64,000 nt of DNA from Candidatus Dojkabacteria bacterium (GCA_023229785.1 JALNYV010000002.1:62001-126000), one strand, 5' to 3'; numbered from the stretch's first letter, positions 29,766-38,068 are shown. Translations and numbers: made by a program. The notes: a model not told the origin generated them from the sequence alone.

Positions 29766-29891
29766 TTAAGCTCTCTTTTTGTTGTTACGTTTTGGTTTAT
29801 TGAGTTTTTTACGGGCAACCAAATCTTCACGATCAAATTCACGATTCTTTGGACCCTTTCCCATCTTCTCAACCATAACACTCTTCATCAT
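29766..29891 (-). CDS. small basic protein, 41 aa
   Basis: Lys/Arg/Asn-rich (MMKSVMVEK start, end NKKRA), likely nucleic-acid binding. AAGGAGAAA ribosome site. Function unknown. Confidence 0.6.
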   Translation of the reverse strand: MMKSVMVEKMGKGPKNREFDREDLVARKKLNKPKRNNKKRA

Positions 29892-29965
29892 TTTCTCCTT
29901 GAATTATTTAAGTGACCTTCAACCATTAAGCACAACCTAACACGATTTTAATTCTATATCAATAA

Positions 29966-30385
29966 TTATTTTCCAAATCGTGCCACTTTTTCAACATATA
30001 AACTTCTCAAAAAATCTTTAATGTTTTCAGGTAGATCAATGAACATAACCCCAACATTATAACTATTTTTGAGTGTTTTGATATGTTTAACTCTACCTCT
30101 AGTTGTGATATTTTTATTACTGAACAAACATTTAACCGTAATAACATCATTTAACATAGGCAATATAGGTAATGATAAGAATATACCCCCAGCACTTATA
30201 TCGAGCAAAATGCCTTGATAAATCGATTGTTCTACGTAAACCTGTACCTTGATGTAGGTATCATCAGAGATTAGCTTGAGGACATCATTTTGCGTCATTC
30301 TACCATGAACCCTTTTATCTAAGGTGTCCTGATAATTATAATCAATCCCCAAATCGAGACTCTGTATGTCATCCCACGTTTTCAT
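29966..30385 (-). CDS. PilZ domain protein (c-di-GMP receptor type)
   Basis: 139 aa. R25-VHG-R29 and D62-I-S64-AG-G67 are the RxxxR and D/NxSxxG motifs that bind cyclic di-GMP in PilZ domains; the following beta-barrel (RGRVKH, YNVGVMFID) fits. No fused output domain, so it would act on another protein or sense host c-di-GMP. The frame opens at 30421; start 30385 lies just after the previous stop. Confidence 0.85.
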   Translation of the reverse strand: MKTWDDIQSLDLGIDYNYQDTLDKRVHGRMTQNDVLKLISDDTYIKVQVYVEQSIYQGILLDISAGGIFLSLPILPMLNDVITVKCLFSNKNITTRGRVKHIKTLKNSYNVGVMFIDLPENIKDFLRSLYVEKVARFGK

Positions 30386-30386
30386 A

Positions 30387-30617
30387 TTATTTTTTGCGTA
30401 CAGGGCAATATAGGCAATCATTAATCACAACAATAGGCACAATAAGAGTCTCAAAGAACAACACACCTAACATAGCATTCTGTGTATTAACCTTGTAAAC
30501 TAACTCAGGATTTTTTTCATCAGTTACGCCAATACATTCACCATATTGAGTTCGTTCAGTACAAGCTGAGAGTGCCAACATCATAATCAACAGAGCCAAT
30601 GTCACAATTTTTTTCAT
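30387..30617 (-). CDS. small lipoprotein with second hydrophobic segment, 76 aa
   Basis: Signal with lipobox LSAC (Cys19), a hydrophobic stretch near 47-66, then CLYC near the end. CAGGAGTAAAGAA ribosome site. Resembles small DUF-type phage lipoproteins; function unknown. Confidence 0.8.
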   Translation of the reverse strand: MKKIVTLALLIMMLALSACTERTQYGECIGVTDEKNPELVYKVNTQNAMLGVLFFETLIVPIVVINDCLYCPVRKK

Positions 30618-30654
30618 TTCTTTACTCCTGGCGAATTATAGAGGATTTTATAGT

Positions 30655-30831
30655 TTATTCGTCTTCTTTGACGACTTCTTTAAATTCTTTTTGGTCCTGC
30701 TGTTTTATTTTTGTTCTAGCCAGACGATTCAAGATAGCTCGATCCTTACCCCTACATCCAGTGCTACAGTTGCAATGAACACCACCAACACAACAAAGAC
30801 TATCTAAGGTCTTGCGAAAAATATCAGCCAT
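30655..30831 (-). CDS. small cysteine-rich protein, 58 aa
   Basis: CC at 13-14, then C, C, C within residues 20-26 and a Lys/Glu helix. GGAGGAAGAA ribosome site; overlaps the upstream stop by 8 nt. Function unknown. Confidence 0.65.
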   Translation of the reverse strand: MADIFRKTLDSLCCVGGVHCNCSTGCRGKDRAILNRLARTKIKQQDQKEFKEVVKEDE

Positions 30832-31027
30832 TTCTTCCTCCGTGAGAATCCCATCTCACATAATCACCAAGGTCAAAATCTTCACAACCGTTACTAAAAT
30901 TTACAGTCATACGAAGATCTCGACCACACTCAGCATATCCTGTCCAGTGATTATCGACTGTGATATTTGCATTATATTGGAGTAGCAACCTCTGAAGCTC
31001 TCTAAGGAACTCTTGACTTTGATTCAT
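30824..31027 (-). CDS. hypothetical protein, 67 aa
   Basis: MNQSQEFLRELQ start; polar helical then Gly/Asp-rich. Starts by ATGA overlap with the upstream gene. Not recognised. Confidence 0.7.
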   Translation of the reverse strand: MNQSQEFLRELQRLLLQYNANITVDNHWTGYAECGRDLRMTVNFSNGCEDFDLGDYVRWDSHGGRNG

Positions 31028-31191
31028 CTCATCACCTTTTCAATTTCCAATCCATTAACATAAACTTGAGCAGGAGGTTCTTTAGAAATTATGAAACCTG
31101 CTCGACAGAATAAACAGAATACTATGATACCAAAAGTCATGAAAACTATCTCAGCTTTCTTTATACCACTCTCTACAGTAATTCGAGCCAT
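31024..31191 (-). CDS. single-span membrane protein, 55 aa
   Basis: Hydrophobic segment at 15-34 (IVFMTFGIIVF...), polar tail after. Start overlaps upstream stop (TAATG); stop overlaps next start (ATGA). Function unknown. Confidence 0.65.
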   Translation of the reverse strand: MARITVESGIKKAEIVFMTFGIIVFCLFCRAGFIISKEPPAQVYVNGLEIEKVMR

Positions 31192-31409
31192 TAGTATTCT
31201 TCTTCAGTATCACAATGTTTAAAGATAGTTATAGCATTAACCTCAAGCATTGCATTAAGTTCGCGTCCTGAATCATTGTGCCACTTCATAAACTGAGGTA
31301 CCTTTTCATGCTCATTTTGTGCGACTGCGTTAATAACAGCAGTTCCCCAAATAACACAACTATTGATAAGTTCAGCTATCTTTTTACGATCTTTCTTTGA
31401 AATTCTCAT
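31191..31409 (-). CDS. hypothetical protein, 72 aa
   Basis: MRISKKDRKKIA start, basic then mixed, ends EEEY. CTGAGGAATACA ribosome site; promoter at 31453-31480. Not recognised. Confidence 0.75.
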   Translation of the reverse strand: MRISKKDRKKIAELINSCVIWGTAVINAVAQNEHEKVPQFMKWHNDSGRELNAMLEVNAITIFKHCDTEEEY

Positions 31410-31452
31410 TGTATTCCTCAGTTGATTTTGTTGTTCACTTCGACTGTTGAGA

Positions 31453-31480
31453 ACTATACCATATCTGGATCAGGAGTCAA
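31453..31480 (-). promoter_or_regulatory. early-type promoter
   Basis: -35 TTGACT, 16-nt spacer ending TATGG, -10 TATAGT; leader box CAACAGTCGAAGTGAACA. Confidence 0.85.
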
Positions 31481-31481
31481 G

Positions 31482-31805
31482 CTATTTTAATTCAGATGCA
31501 CATGTTATATAACCATACATAAAAGCATCACAATGAGATAACAAAGAACTGAGCATATATCGAGTAAGAGAACCACCACTAGGAGACACATAAACAACGT
31601 CATGGATGTGGTCATTACTACCGTTAACAGCACCAGTACCATCACTCCCATTTTCAAGATCACCATGAAAGTATGACAACCTTATTAGATCATCACGAGA
31701 TAAACCCCAAGAGCTTTTTTCTACCCAAGCATCATGTGCCTTTTTTTCGATACCAGCTCTAGTTGTTCGATATCCACCATTCTTATCGAGAAATGTTCTT
31801 GACAT
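31482..31805 (-). CDS. hypothetical protein, 107 aa
   Basis: MSRTFLDKNGGYRTT start; Gly/Asp/Asn-rich centre. Start 31805 after TAGGAAATTAT. Not recognised. Confidence 0.75.
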   Translation of the reverse strand: MSRTFLDKNGGYRTTRAGIEKKAHDAWVEKSSWGLSRDDLIRLSYFHGDLENGSDGTGAVNGSNDHIHDVVYVSPSGGSLTRYMLSSLLSHCDAFMYGYITCASELK

Positions 31806-31821
31806 ATAATTTCCTATATTT

Positions 31822-31848
31822 GAAATACACATCAGGATCAGGAGTCAA
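31822..31848 (-). promoter_or_regulatory. weak early-type promoter
   Basis: -35 TTGACT (31843-31848) and spacer start CCTGATCC as in the promoter at 31453, but the -10 is poor (TATTTC) and no leader box follows. Confidence 0.45.
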
Positions 31849-31877
31849 TCGATATCTGACTCCTGATCCAATTTATT

Positions 31878-32195
31878 TTACTCGAAAGAATAGATCTTGT
31901 TACTGGCACGAATCTCTCTAATACCATCAAGGTGGATTTTACGATATTGTAACTTTTTAACATTGAAGGTGGTCTTGAGATCAGGATGATTTGTGTCAAC
32001 TCCAGAGGTAACAGCAGCCGAAGTATTTACCTTCTTAAGATATTTCTTCACGAGTTGCCTTCCATTGATCTTACACTCTCGACCATCAACCTTAGATGCA
32101 AAGATAGCGGTGAAGAACTTTCCAACTTGTTCGTCAATGATTTTATTAGCATTGATACGTTTTACCTTTACAACTTCAGCTTTCACATTTTTCAT
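31878..32195 (-). CDS. conserved phage protein (NGRQLVKKYLKK type), 105 aa
   Basis: Basic protein; INGRQLVKKYLKKV near 50-63 and KLQYRKIHLDGIREIR near the end resemble a small family found in many myophages. Start 32195 after TTGGAGAATGTTT. Function unknown. Confidence 0.75.
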   Translation of the reverse strand: MKNVKAEVVKVKRINANKIIDEQVGKFFTAIFASKVDGRECKINGRQLVKKYLKKVNTSAAVTSGVDTNHPDLKTTFNVKKLQYRKIHLDGIREIRASNKIYSFE

Positions 32196-32249
32196 AAACA
32201 TTCTCCAAGAATTTTTAGTGTTTACTTCTCAATCCAAACTGTATAAAGA

Positions 32250-32278
32250 ACTATAACATTACCAGTTGCAAGAGTCAA
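32250..32278 (-). promoter_or_regulatory. early-type promoter, 17-nt spacer
   Basis: -35 TTGACT, spacer ending AATGT, -10 TATAGT; drives 31878. Confidence 0.75.
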
Positions 32279-32390
32279 CCTTTTTATTTCTCTTGTACTG
32301 TGTTTTATCGGCTACGACTCTCTGGAAAAACCGAGGTGAAGATAACTCTTTAGCCACGATGTTTCTCATTTTGCGATCTTTCTTTTTCAT
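32259..32390 (-). CDS. small basic protein, 43 aa
   Basis: MKKKDRKMRN start, very Lys/Arg-rich. CCTGGAGATTTAC ribosome site; its C-terminus overlaps the next promoter. Function unknown. Confidence 0.55.
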   Translation of the reverse strand: MKKKDRKMRNIVAKELSSPRFFQRVVADKTQYKRNKKVDSCNW

Positions 32391-32432
32391 GTAAATCTCC
32401 AGGTATGTTTGATGTTCGCTTCAACTTTTGAT

Positions 32433-32460
32433 ACTATAACATACCTGGAGATTGAGTCAA
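32433..32460 (-). promoter_or_regulatory. early-type promoter
   Basis: -35 TTGACT, 16-nt spacer ending TATGT, -10 TATAGT; leader box CAAAAGTTGAAGCGAACA. Confidence 0.8.
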
Positions 32461-32669
32461 GAATTATTTACCGTTGTATCTCTTTTTCCAGCTTTAAAAA
32501 TTCCACAGAAAATCAAGATAGCGAACCATGTCTTGAGTGTGTAAGGAATGGCAACCACAGGGAAAAGCGTATTAATAGCCCAAATAGACATAAACGGAAC
32601 AAAAATAATTAAACACACAAGAAACAACATACCTGTAAGTCCACCAAAAATTTTCATCCAAGCACTCAT
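32457..32669 (-). CDS. small membrane protein, 70 aa
   Basis: Two hydrophobic segments (about 5-34 and 37-58) and a basic tail. GGAGATAATTT ribosome site. Function unknown. Confidence 0.75.
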   Translation of the reverse strand: MSAWMKIFGGLTGMLFLVCLIIFVPFMSIWAINTLFPVVAIPYTLKTWFAILIFCGIFKAGKRDTTVNNS

Positions 32670-32672
32670 AAA

Positions 32673-32960
32673 TTATCTCCTCTTTTTTATTTTACTCTTG
32701 CCCTTGAATGATCTACTCCAAGGTGGACAAGGTTTAGTTAACTGTTGATATTTTTCTTTTTCACTCATCTCTTCAATATCACTTAAGATATCATAATATG
32801 GTAAGCTTTTTAATATTACATTTATTCTTTCATAATCTTCTGATCCGTACATCATCAGTTCATCCTCAACGATTAAAAATTTAACATCAGGATTATTCTC
32901 AAATAGTCTTTCAATCATTAGAGAATGTTTACCTGCGCCTATAATAACCACTTCAGACAT
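32673..32960 (-). CDS. hypothetical protein, 95 aa
   Basis: Starts MSEVVIIGAGKHSLMI, like the first strand-loop of a Rossmann fold, but too short for a full enzyme. Basic C-terminus (KSKIKKRR). Starts inside the upstream stop (TGATG). Not assigned. Confidence 0.7.
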   Translation of the reverse strand: MSEVVIIGAGKHSLMIERLFENNPDVKFLIVEDELMMYGSEDYERINVILKSLPYYDILSDIEEMSEKEKYQQLTKPCPPWSRSFKGKSKIKKRR

Positions 32961-33334
32961 CAGTCCATCCTTGAACTAGCATAAGCATTGATCCCGTTAT
33001 CAGATAATACCTTTGCGAATGCTCTAGCGTATGCCTCTTTCTTTTGTATACTCTGACCATATTTTGATATCCAATAGGTCACACCACCATTGTATGAATC
33101 TTTTCGAGCCATCTCATAGGCAACCATCCATTTAGCGAACTTTGAGTATGCTGGTTTTATATTGACCCATGCGAAACCACAAGGCCCATCAGAAACCACA
33201 TAGGATTTCACAACAGGACTTGAATCATCCATCATATTCTCATGTTGCTGTACTACCATAGGTTCAATGTAACACTCTTCAGCAGCAGCACAACCAGCAT
33301 CATGAGCTAACATATACAAAGCATTCTCAGTCAT
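32960..33334 (-). CDS. conserved phage protein ending AYASSRMD, 124 aa
   Basis: C-terminal half (FAWVNIKPA, GGVTYWIS, QSIQKKEAYARAFA, GINAYASSRMD) matches a small protein family common in phages of Gram-negative bacteria, function unknown. Start 33334; a TTG further up is possible. Confidence 0.8.
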   Translation of the reverse strand: MTENALYMLAHDAGCAAAEECYIEPMVVQQHENMMDDSSPVVKSYVVSDGPCGFAWVNIKPAYSKFAKWMVAYEMARKDSYNGGVTYWISKYGQSIQKKEAYARAFAKVLSDNGINAYASSRMD

Positions 33335-33375
33335 CTCGATCACCAAATTGAATTAATGTTTACTTCGACTTTGGT

Positions 33376-33403
33376 ACTATAACATATTCTCAGTGAATAT
33401 CAA
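33376..33403 (-). promoter_or_regulatory. early-type promoter
   Basis: -35 TTGATA, 16-nt spacer ending TATGT, -10 TATAGT; leader box CAAAGTCGAAGTAAACA. Confidence 0.8.
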
Positions 33404-33406
33404 GGA

Positions 33407-33973
33407 TTAATTTCGATTCCAGAGGTATTTTTCATGATCCTTGACGAGAGTTTCCATACCTTCTTCAATCTCAACAACCTTATAGTCTGCTTCAGTATTC
33501 AAGAGATTAAGAATAATCTCTACAGTCTTAATCTCTTTTTTAGAGAATGGACCGAGGACTACATTAGCCTCAACGGTTTGTTTGATGGTACCAAGACCAC
33601 TATCGTAAACTTTACCCATATAATCAATTATAACATCATTTCTTAATAGTTCACGATACGCTTTGATTGATTTTATCTTTTTTTCACTGGAGTTAAAGAT
33701 AATACCATATTTCTTATGATTTACATTTTTATTTTTATTTTTATTATGGACTTTAGAACAGAGGTGAAAGAAATTGTTATCAATGTTTCGACAATTATCA
33801 ATGGCCAATTCAATAACTCTTACAACCAAGTCATAATCAATGTAGACACAATTAGCTCCTTTAGCTAATTTAAGCCGAGCAGCCGATATCTCAATAGTAT
33901 CATTAAGCGACATGCTACGGATAAAGTGACTAAGAATCCAATCGATATTATCTTTTTTCAGAGCAACTTTCAT
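33407..33973 (-). CDS. hypothetical protein, 188 aa
   Basis: MKVALKKDNIDW start; soluble alpha/beta, Lys/Asn-rich middle. Start 33973 (GGAGATTGATT). Not recognised. Confidence 0.8.
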   Translation of the reverse strand: MKVALKKDNIDWILSHFIRSMSLNDTIEISAARLKLAKGANCVYIDYDLVVRVIELAIDNCRNIDNNFFHLCSKVHNKNKNKNVNHKKYGIIFNSSEKKIKSIKAYRELLRNDVIIDYMGKVYDSGLGTIKQTVEANVVLGPFSKKEIKTVEIILNLLNTEADYKVVEIEEGMETLVKDHEKYLWNRN

Positions 33974-34014
33974 AATCAATCTCCAAGATGTTATTGTTTA
34001 CTTCAACTTTTGGT

Positions 34015-34042
34015 ACTATAACAGATTCTCAGGGTATATCAA
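34015..34042 (-). promoter_or_regulatory. early-type promoter
   Basis: -35 TTGATA, 16-nt spacer, -10 TATAGT; leader box CAAAAGTTGAAGTAAACA. Confidence 0.8.
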
Positions 34043-34045
34043 GGA

Positions 34046-34336
34046 TTATTTTGTGAATACGAAGAAAGATTTATCATGAAAAGCACCTTTAATGTAATCA
34101 ACTTTCCAACCAACTGCCTTATATTCATCTTCCACATCAAGATAATGATTCTCAAAAATAACATAGTGTTCTAAATTGAGGCGATTAGCAAGGATATCTC
34201 TAACAGTGCTTTGGTGTACTATCGCTTTTTTACCATCCCATTCTTTATGAATCTGTTCATTGAATATATCAAAAACTTCTGGTGGGAAATTGATTTTTTT
34301 CTTCTGAACATCTTTAGGTGAAATTGGTGTACTCAT
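34046..34336 (-). CDS. hypothetical protein, 96 aa
   Basis: MSTPISPKDVQKK start; alpha/beta. AGGATTAAAAAA ribosome site, start overlaps upstream stop. Not recognised. Confidence 0.75.
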   Translation of the reverse strand: MSTPISPKDVQKKKINFPPEVFDIFNEQIHKEWDGKKAIVHQSTVRDILANRLNLEHYVIFENHYLDVEDEYKAVGWKVDYIKGAFHDKSFFVFTK

Positions 34337-34536
34337 TTTTTTAATCCTCCAAACATATCTTTAAACATATCACTATAATTAAATTGAGGACTTGTTTTAT
34401 TAGCCAAATCTGACATCTTTCTCTTATCCTCACAGTACGAACAGAGAACAACAGTACCTCTTTTAATCCTACTACCCTCAAAAATAATAGCAACCTTAGT
34501 TGAACATCCTGCACAATATAAAATTCGATCAGCCAT
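34333..34536 (-). CDS. zinc-ribbon protein, 67 aa
   Basis: CAGC at 8-11 and CSYC near 32-35 form a zinc ribbon; Phe/Met-rich end (DMFKDMFGGLKK) could bind a partner. Function unknown. Confidence 0.75.
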   Translation of the reverse strand: MADRILYCAGCSTKVAIIFEGSRIKRGTVVLCSYCEDKRKMSDLANKTSPQFNYSDMFKDMFGGLKK

Positions 34537-34538
34537 AG

Positions 34539-34919
34539 TTATTCATCCGGTGTAATAAATGTTTTAAAGTCTTCCCATGTTCCAGTGAAGGCAATATACC
34601 CTTGATAATTCTTTACAACTATTTGATCCTTGTAAATATGATATGAGAATGCTTGGTTAATGTATTGAGTATCAGTGGGAAGCAACTTAATATCTAAGAT
34701 ACCTTTTTTAAACTCACCGATAAATTCTGCTGCAAGACATCCCATACTCATATTAGATTTATATTCTATATCATCATCATTGTCAACTACTTTTCGACCC
34801 TCTAAAAAATCATAGATCGCTTTACCATGGATAGATGGATATGAATTAAACTTGCGATAGATACACACTAAAGGTCTGCCATTCTCGCTATAAATGTATG
34901 TCAATGAATCCACGGTCAT
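34539..34919 (-). CDS. hypothetical protein, 126 aa
   Basis: Starts with a segment like class II amidotransferase-type phage proteins (VDSLTYIYSENGRPLVCIYRKF ... Y-S-NMSMGCLAAEFIGEFK); such small proteins recur in phages without known function. Coupled by ATGA to the next gene upstream. Confidence 0.75.
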   Translation of the reverse strand: MTVDSLTYIYSENGRPLVCIYRKFNSYPSIHGKAIYDFLEGRKVVDNDDDIEYKSNMSMGCLAAEFIGEFKKGILDIKLLPTDTQYINQAFSYHIYKDQIVVKNYQGYIAFTGTWEDFKTFITPDE

Positions 34920-35089
34920 TTATTACCCTCTTTGAGATTTCTTTGTTCTTTTATCCAATTAAGGATTCTTCTCTTCCTATTCTCAAAATAATCTCTTCTA
35001 CCGTAATAATCAGAGGTTCTTTCTATATACCAAAATAATTGATTTAAATCTTCTGGAGTTAGTTTAGTTACTTTATTCTGGTCAACCAT
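34916..35089 (-). CDS. helical basic protein, 57 aa
   Basis: MVDQNKVTKLTP start, Arg/Glu/Lys-rich helix. ATGA overlap at the 3' end; 22-nt overlap with the upstream gene. Not recognised. Confidence 0.65.
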   Translation of the reverse strand: MVDQNKVTKLTPEDLNQLFWYIERTSDYYGRRDYFENRKRRILNWIKEQRNLKEGNK

Positions 35090-35484
35090 TCGTCACGCCA
35101 ATCCCAAGTATCTTCAACATCACTTAAATTTTTACCACAATACTCAAACATTTCTGGACAAAAATTATCTGTATGGTCTTTATTCCAAAAAGTTCCTTCT
35201 TCATCTGGAATCCACTTCTTACTCTCACACCACCTGATAATTTCAGAGACTTTATTGATCATATATTTAAATTCTATAGGCTTCACATTATCCCATACTC
35301 GACCATGATTGTCAATATATTTAAATGGCATTTTGGGATTAAAATCGGTAATCATAACTTCAGCATTAACACCTTCATAAGAGTTATGAGCTACACAAAG
35401 AATCTCTTGATTGTTCCTTAGATAGTCTTTGACGACTTTATTACATCCTGTATAACTTTTTTGTTTGATATTATATTTTTTCAT
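35068..35484 (-). CDS. hypothetical protein, 138 aa
   Basis: MKKYNIKQKSYTG start; Trp-rich C-terminal half (WDWRDEWL). GAGGGTGAATA ribosome site. Not recognised. Confidence 0.75.
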   Translation of the reverse strand: MKKYNIKQKSYTGCNKVVKDYLRNNQEILCVAHNSYEGVNAEVMITDFNPKMPFKYIDNHGRVWDNVKPIEFKYMINKVSEIIRWCESKKWIPDEEGTFWNKDHTDNFCPEMFEYCGKNLSDVEDTWDWRDEWLTRIK

Positions 35485-35804
35485 TATTCACCCTCAAAAA
35501 ATTCTTTATATCCAATTAAAACATTAGGGAATCTATTATAATCATTCTTAGTTATGATTGTAATATCTTTAACCCATACAGAAGACACATCATCAGCATT
35601 TAGATATAATGGCTTTTGTACAGCAGAAATCGCATTCCATCGATAAATTCCACTATCAATTTCAAAATCTTTACACCAGAACTCTTTAGTAACTCCATTC
35701 TTATAAATTATTTCAATAAGAATAGCTTGCTGAACTTTACCACCAGCTAATGTGTAAGTCAAGTCTTCTTCTCGGTAAGCCAAATCTTCAAGAGCAGATA
35801 TCAT
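35484..35804 (-). CDS. hypothetical protein, 106 aa
   Basis: MISALEDLAYREED start; beta-type. AGGTGATTAT ribosome site. Not recognised. Confidence 0.75.
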   Translation of the reverse strand: MISALEDLAYREEDLTYTLAGGKVQQAILIEIIYKNGVTKEFWCKDFEIDSGIYRWNAISAVQKPLYLNADDVSSVWVKDITIITKNDYNRFPNVLIGYKEFFEGE

Positions 35805-35813
35805 ATAATCACC

Positions 35814-36326
35814 TTATTTAATTACTACTTTTTTACCAGCGTATTTAATACGTTCACCTTTATATGAGAACGTAGCCCCATTTACGGCTTTTTGATGCTG
35901 ACCTGACGTGAGGTTAACTTCCTTGCATGTAATCTGTGTAACATAAACAAATCGAATTTTCAACCTTTTTTTAACTACAGGACCATTTTCAAGCTTCATT
36001 TTATGGTAGGTATTACCAGAAAGTCCAATAGATCGCATAACTCTCTTAAATTCTGGTCCATGAAATTGTTTAGCTCTTGGCATATACTTAGAAACATACA
36101 AATGACAAATCTCATGAGGAACTGTAACATTAATCATGTGATCAGGAAACTCTTTGAGATAGTCAGAAGATACCGTAATCTTTGATTCTTTGAAACATGC
36201 AGTACCAGCTAAACCTCGACCCAACTTTCCAATCACAGCAACTACAGGAATCTTTGGGAATCCTAGTTTTTCCAGTTTATTCTGAACCTCTGCAATCTTT
36301 GTGTTAATCTCTGAAATGTTCATCAT
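35814..36326 (-). CDS. SprT-like zinc metalloprotease
   Basis: 170 aa. HEICH at 71-75 is the zinc-protease HExxH motif and HGPEFKRVM follows as in SprT/Spartan-like domains (GHGxxF). Such proteins cut DNA-bound proteins or are of unknown role in phages. Start 36326 or the next ATG (36323) after GAGGATATG. A basic beta-rich C-terminus follows the domain. Confidence 0.85.
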   Translation of the reverse strand: MMNISEINTKIAEVQNKLEKLGFPKIPVVAVIGKLGRGLAGTACFKESKITVSSDYLKEFPDHMINVTVPHEICHLYVSKYMPRAKQFHGPEFKRVMRSIGLSGNTYHKMKLENGPVVKKRLKIRFVYVTQITCKEVNLTSGQHQKAVNGATFSYKGERIKYAGKKVVIK

Positions 36327-36367
36327 ATCCTCAAAGTATTTGGTAATGTTTGCCTCAACTGTTAAAG

Positions 36368-36395
36368 ATTATAACATATCCTAAACTGGTGTCAA
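36368..36395 (-). promoter_or_regulatory. early-type promoter
   Basis: -35 TTGACA, 16-nt spacer ending TATGT, -10 TATAAT, the best match to consensus in the family; leader box AACAGTTGAGGCAAACA. Drives the SprT-like group. Confidence 0.85.
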
Positions 36396-36403
36396 TGTTT
36401 ATT

Positions 36404-36727
36404 TCATACCGTATACCTTATATTTTCTTTATTAATACCTACAATTCTCAAAGCCTCTGAACATATTGGACAGGGCTTTGCGTTCAGAGGCTCACCTTTA
36501 ACACCATACCGACTAATAAAAATAGAATGGGCTTTTTTCAGGTTCTTACATCTGATAATTGCCGCTATCTCTGCATGTAAAAATTCTTTATCAGGCAACC
36601 CAACCTTACCAGCTAATTTCTTCTGGTAAGGATGGGTTTTTACATAGGAATTTTGCCCGATAGATAACACATGACCTTTTTTATTGTATATGATAGCAGT
36701 TATGTGTTGCTTCCTATGACTTGGCAT
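36404..36727 (-). CDS. cytidine/deoxycytidylate deaminase-like protein
   Basis: 107 aa. HAEIAAI (51-57) and PCPIC near 88-92 are the zinc-binding/catalytic H-A-E and P-C-x2-C motifs of the deaminase fold. Short for a dCMP deaminase, so the substrate (nucleotide, tRNA or other) is open. Starts within the upstream stop (TAATG). Confidence 0.8.
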   Translation of the reverse strand: MPSHRKQHITAIIYNKKGHVLSIGQNSYVKTHPYQKKLAGKVGLPDKEFLHAEIAAIIRCKNLKKAHSIFISRYGVKGEPLNAKPCPICSEALRIVGINKENIRYTV

Positions 36728-37047
36728 TACTTAGCTAGAGGCCGCACATACTTAATATCATTACGATCTCCATGATTAACGGCAGCATGAAACTCACTAA
36801 ACGTCATATTAACAACGTTAGTGTATTTTGGTGATTTCATACGTCCTGCTGAAATAGTTCTACCAGTCTTTTTACAGTAATTGTCCTTATCACTACAAAC
36901 AGCAGCAGCAAATTCGATAGTGTTGCTATCCACCTCTCGATAACTAATAGTCATTCCACCCATGTTATTTACTGTACCATCTTCTCGTAGAACTCGAACA
37001 TGACGAAACTTAACTTCATTTGGATCAACATTTTCATTCCTTTTCAT
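36727..37047 (-). CDS. conserved phage protein, 106 aa
   Basis: MKRNENVDPNEVK start; a GGMTISYREV strand, C-x6-C and SAGRM motif as in a widespread small myophage protein of unknown function. Start 37047 after AAGGAGAATGGTT. Confidence 0.75.
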   Translation of the reverse strand: MKRNENVDPNEVKFRHVRVLREDGTVNNMGGMTISYREVDSNTIEFAAAVCSDKDNYCKKTGRTISAGRMKSPKYTNVVNMTFSEFHAAVNHGDRNDIKYVRPLAK

Positions 37048-37058
37048 AACCATTCTCC

Positions 37059-37391
37059 TTAATTTTTAAAAATTAATTCAGCAATCTCTGCATCAACAAA
37101 GACGCTGTTACTACCGTCAGCACTACATAATGCTAATAAATCCTTTACTTTACTTACCCATTTACCACCAACCCAACCACACATATCCCACTCATTAAGA
37201 CCTAAAGCACCAACTTCATTAATAAGATTATTTCTCGCTTCTTCTCGATCATTTGGAGGGAAGAACCATCTCTTATCCATTTCCTTGTCGATTAGTTTTT
37301 CACGTCTGGAATCAATTCTAATCTTGACATAATCTAAGTATCTTTCACATGATTCTTTAACCATATCAACTGGAAATTCTCTATAACTCAT
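37059..37391 (-). CDS. hypothetical protein, 110 aa
   Basis: MSYREFPVDMVKE start; helical, with CGWVGGKW in the centre. Not recognised. Confidence 0.75.
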   Translation of the reverse strand: MSYREFPVDMVKESCERYLDYVKIRIDSRREKLIDKEMDKRWFFPPNDREEARNNLINEVGALGLNEWDMCGWVGGKWVSKVKDLLALCSADGSNSVFVDAEIAELIFKN

Positions 37392-37576
37392 AATTTCAAA
37401 TCCTTTAAGTCTTTTATCTCTTTGATCGGAAAACAGTCTCTAAGAGCCCCCATATTAGAACTATCACGCCACGCTCTACAGACTTCAGAATCGTGTGTAA
37501 ATCCTTTTATTTTTCTCTCATCAGATTCATAACCAAACTTCTGATACTCAACTAACAAATAAGTATATTCAGACAT
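37388..37576 (-). CDS. hypothetical protein, 62 aa
   Basis: MSEYTYLLVEYQ start; start 37576 after TGAGGATTGAG. ATGA overlap with the next gene. Not recognised. Confidence 0.7.
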   Translation of the reverse strand: MSEYTYLLVEYQKFGYESDERKIKGFTHDSEVCRAWRDSSNMGALRDCFPIKEIKDLKDLKL

Positions 37577-37577
37577 C

Positions 37578-37772
37578 TCAATCCTCAACCCAAAAAGGTT
37601 CATCTAGTTGTCTTGGAAACTCACAAGAATCTCTTCCGATGTTATAATCTCTTCCGTTGTATGATAAAACCATATAACTACCATTAATCTGAAAACCGAA
37701 TTTATTCATTAATTCTTCAACCTCTAAAATATTTTTATACAGTTGAGATTTACTATTAATATTTTTTCGCAT
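37578..37772 (-). CDS. hypothetical protein, 64 aa
   Basis: MRKNINSKSQLY start; ends with YNIGRDSCEFPRQL. GGAGGATTAAT ribosome site. Not recognised. Confidence 0.75.
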   Translation of the reverse strand: MRKNINSKSQLYKNILEVEELMNKFGFQINGSYMVLSYNGRDYNIGRDSCEFPRQLDEPFWVED

Positions 37773-37773
37773 A

Positions 37774-37998
37774 TTAATCCTCCAATTTCAGAATGTCAAC
37801 GAAATTATCACCACAATCATAAGTAATTCTAAGCTTTCTGAAGACATCATAAGCACCGTTTTCCCATTTCAAGATAACCTTTTTTTTATCTTGAGTAATA
37901 ACAGCCTCAAAGATCATTGGAACAATCTCATTAGGTGAATATTCTCCAATATAATGACAAACTAACTGACCTAATTGCTCTTCTGTGAGATTTTTCAT
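37774..37998 (-). CDS. hypothetical protein, 74 aa
   Basis: MKNLTEEQLGQLV start; alpha/beta. GAGGATTT ribosome site; promoter at 38040-38067. Not recognised. Confidence 0.75.
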   Translation of the reverse strand: MKNLTEEQLGQLVCHYIGEYSPNEIVPMIFEAVITQDKKKVILKWENGAYDVFRKLRITYDCGDNFVDILKLED

Positions 37999-38039
37999 AA
38001 ATCCTCTGTGTTATTTTGATGTTTGCTTCAAGTTTAGAT

Positions 38040-38067
38040 ACTATAACGTATAATGAGATTAGGTCAA
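38040..38067 (-). promoter_or_regulatory. early-type promoter
   Basis: -35 TTGACC, 16-nt spacer, -10 TATAGT; leader box CTAAACTTGAAGCAAACA. Confidence 0.8.
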
Positions 38068-38068
38068 G

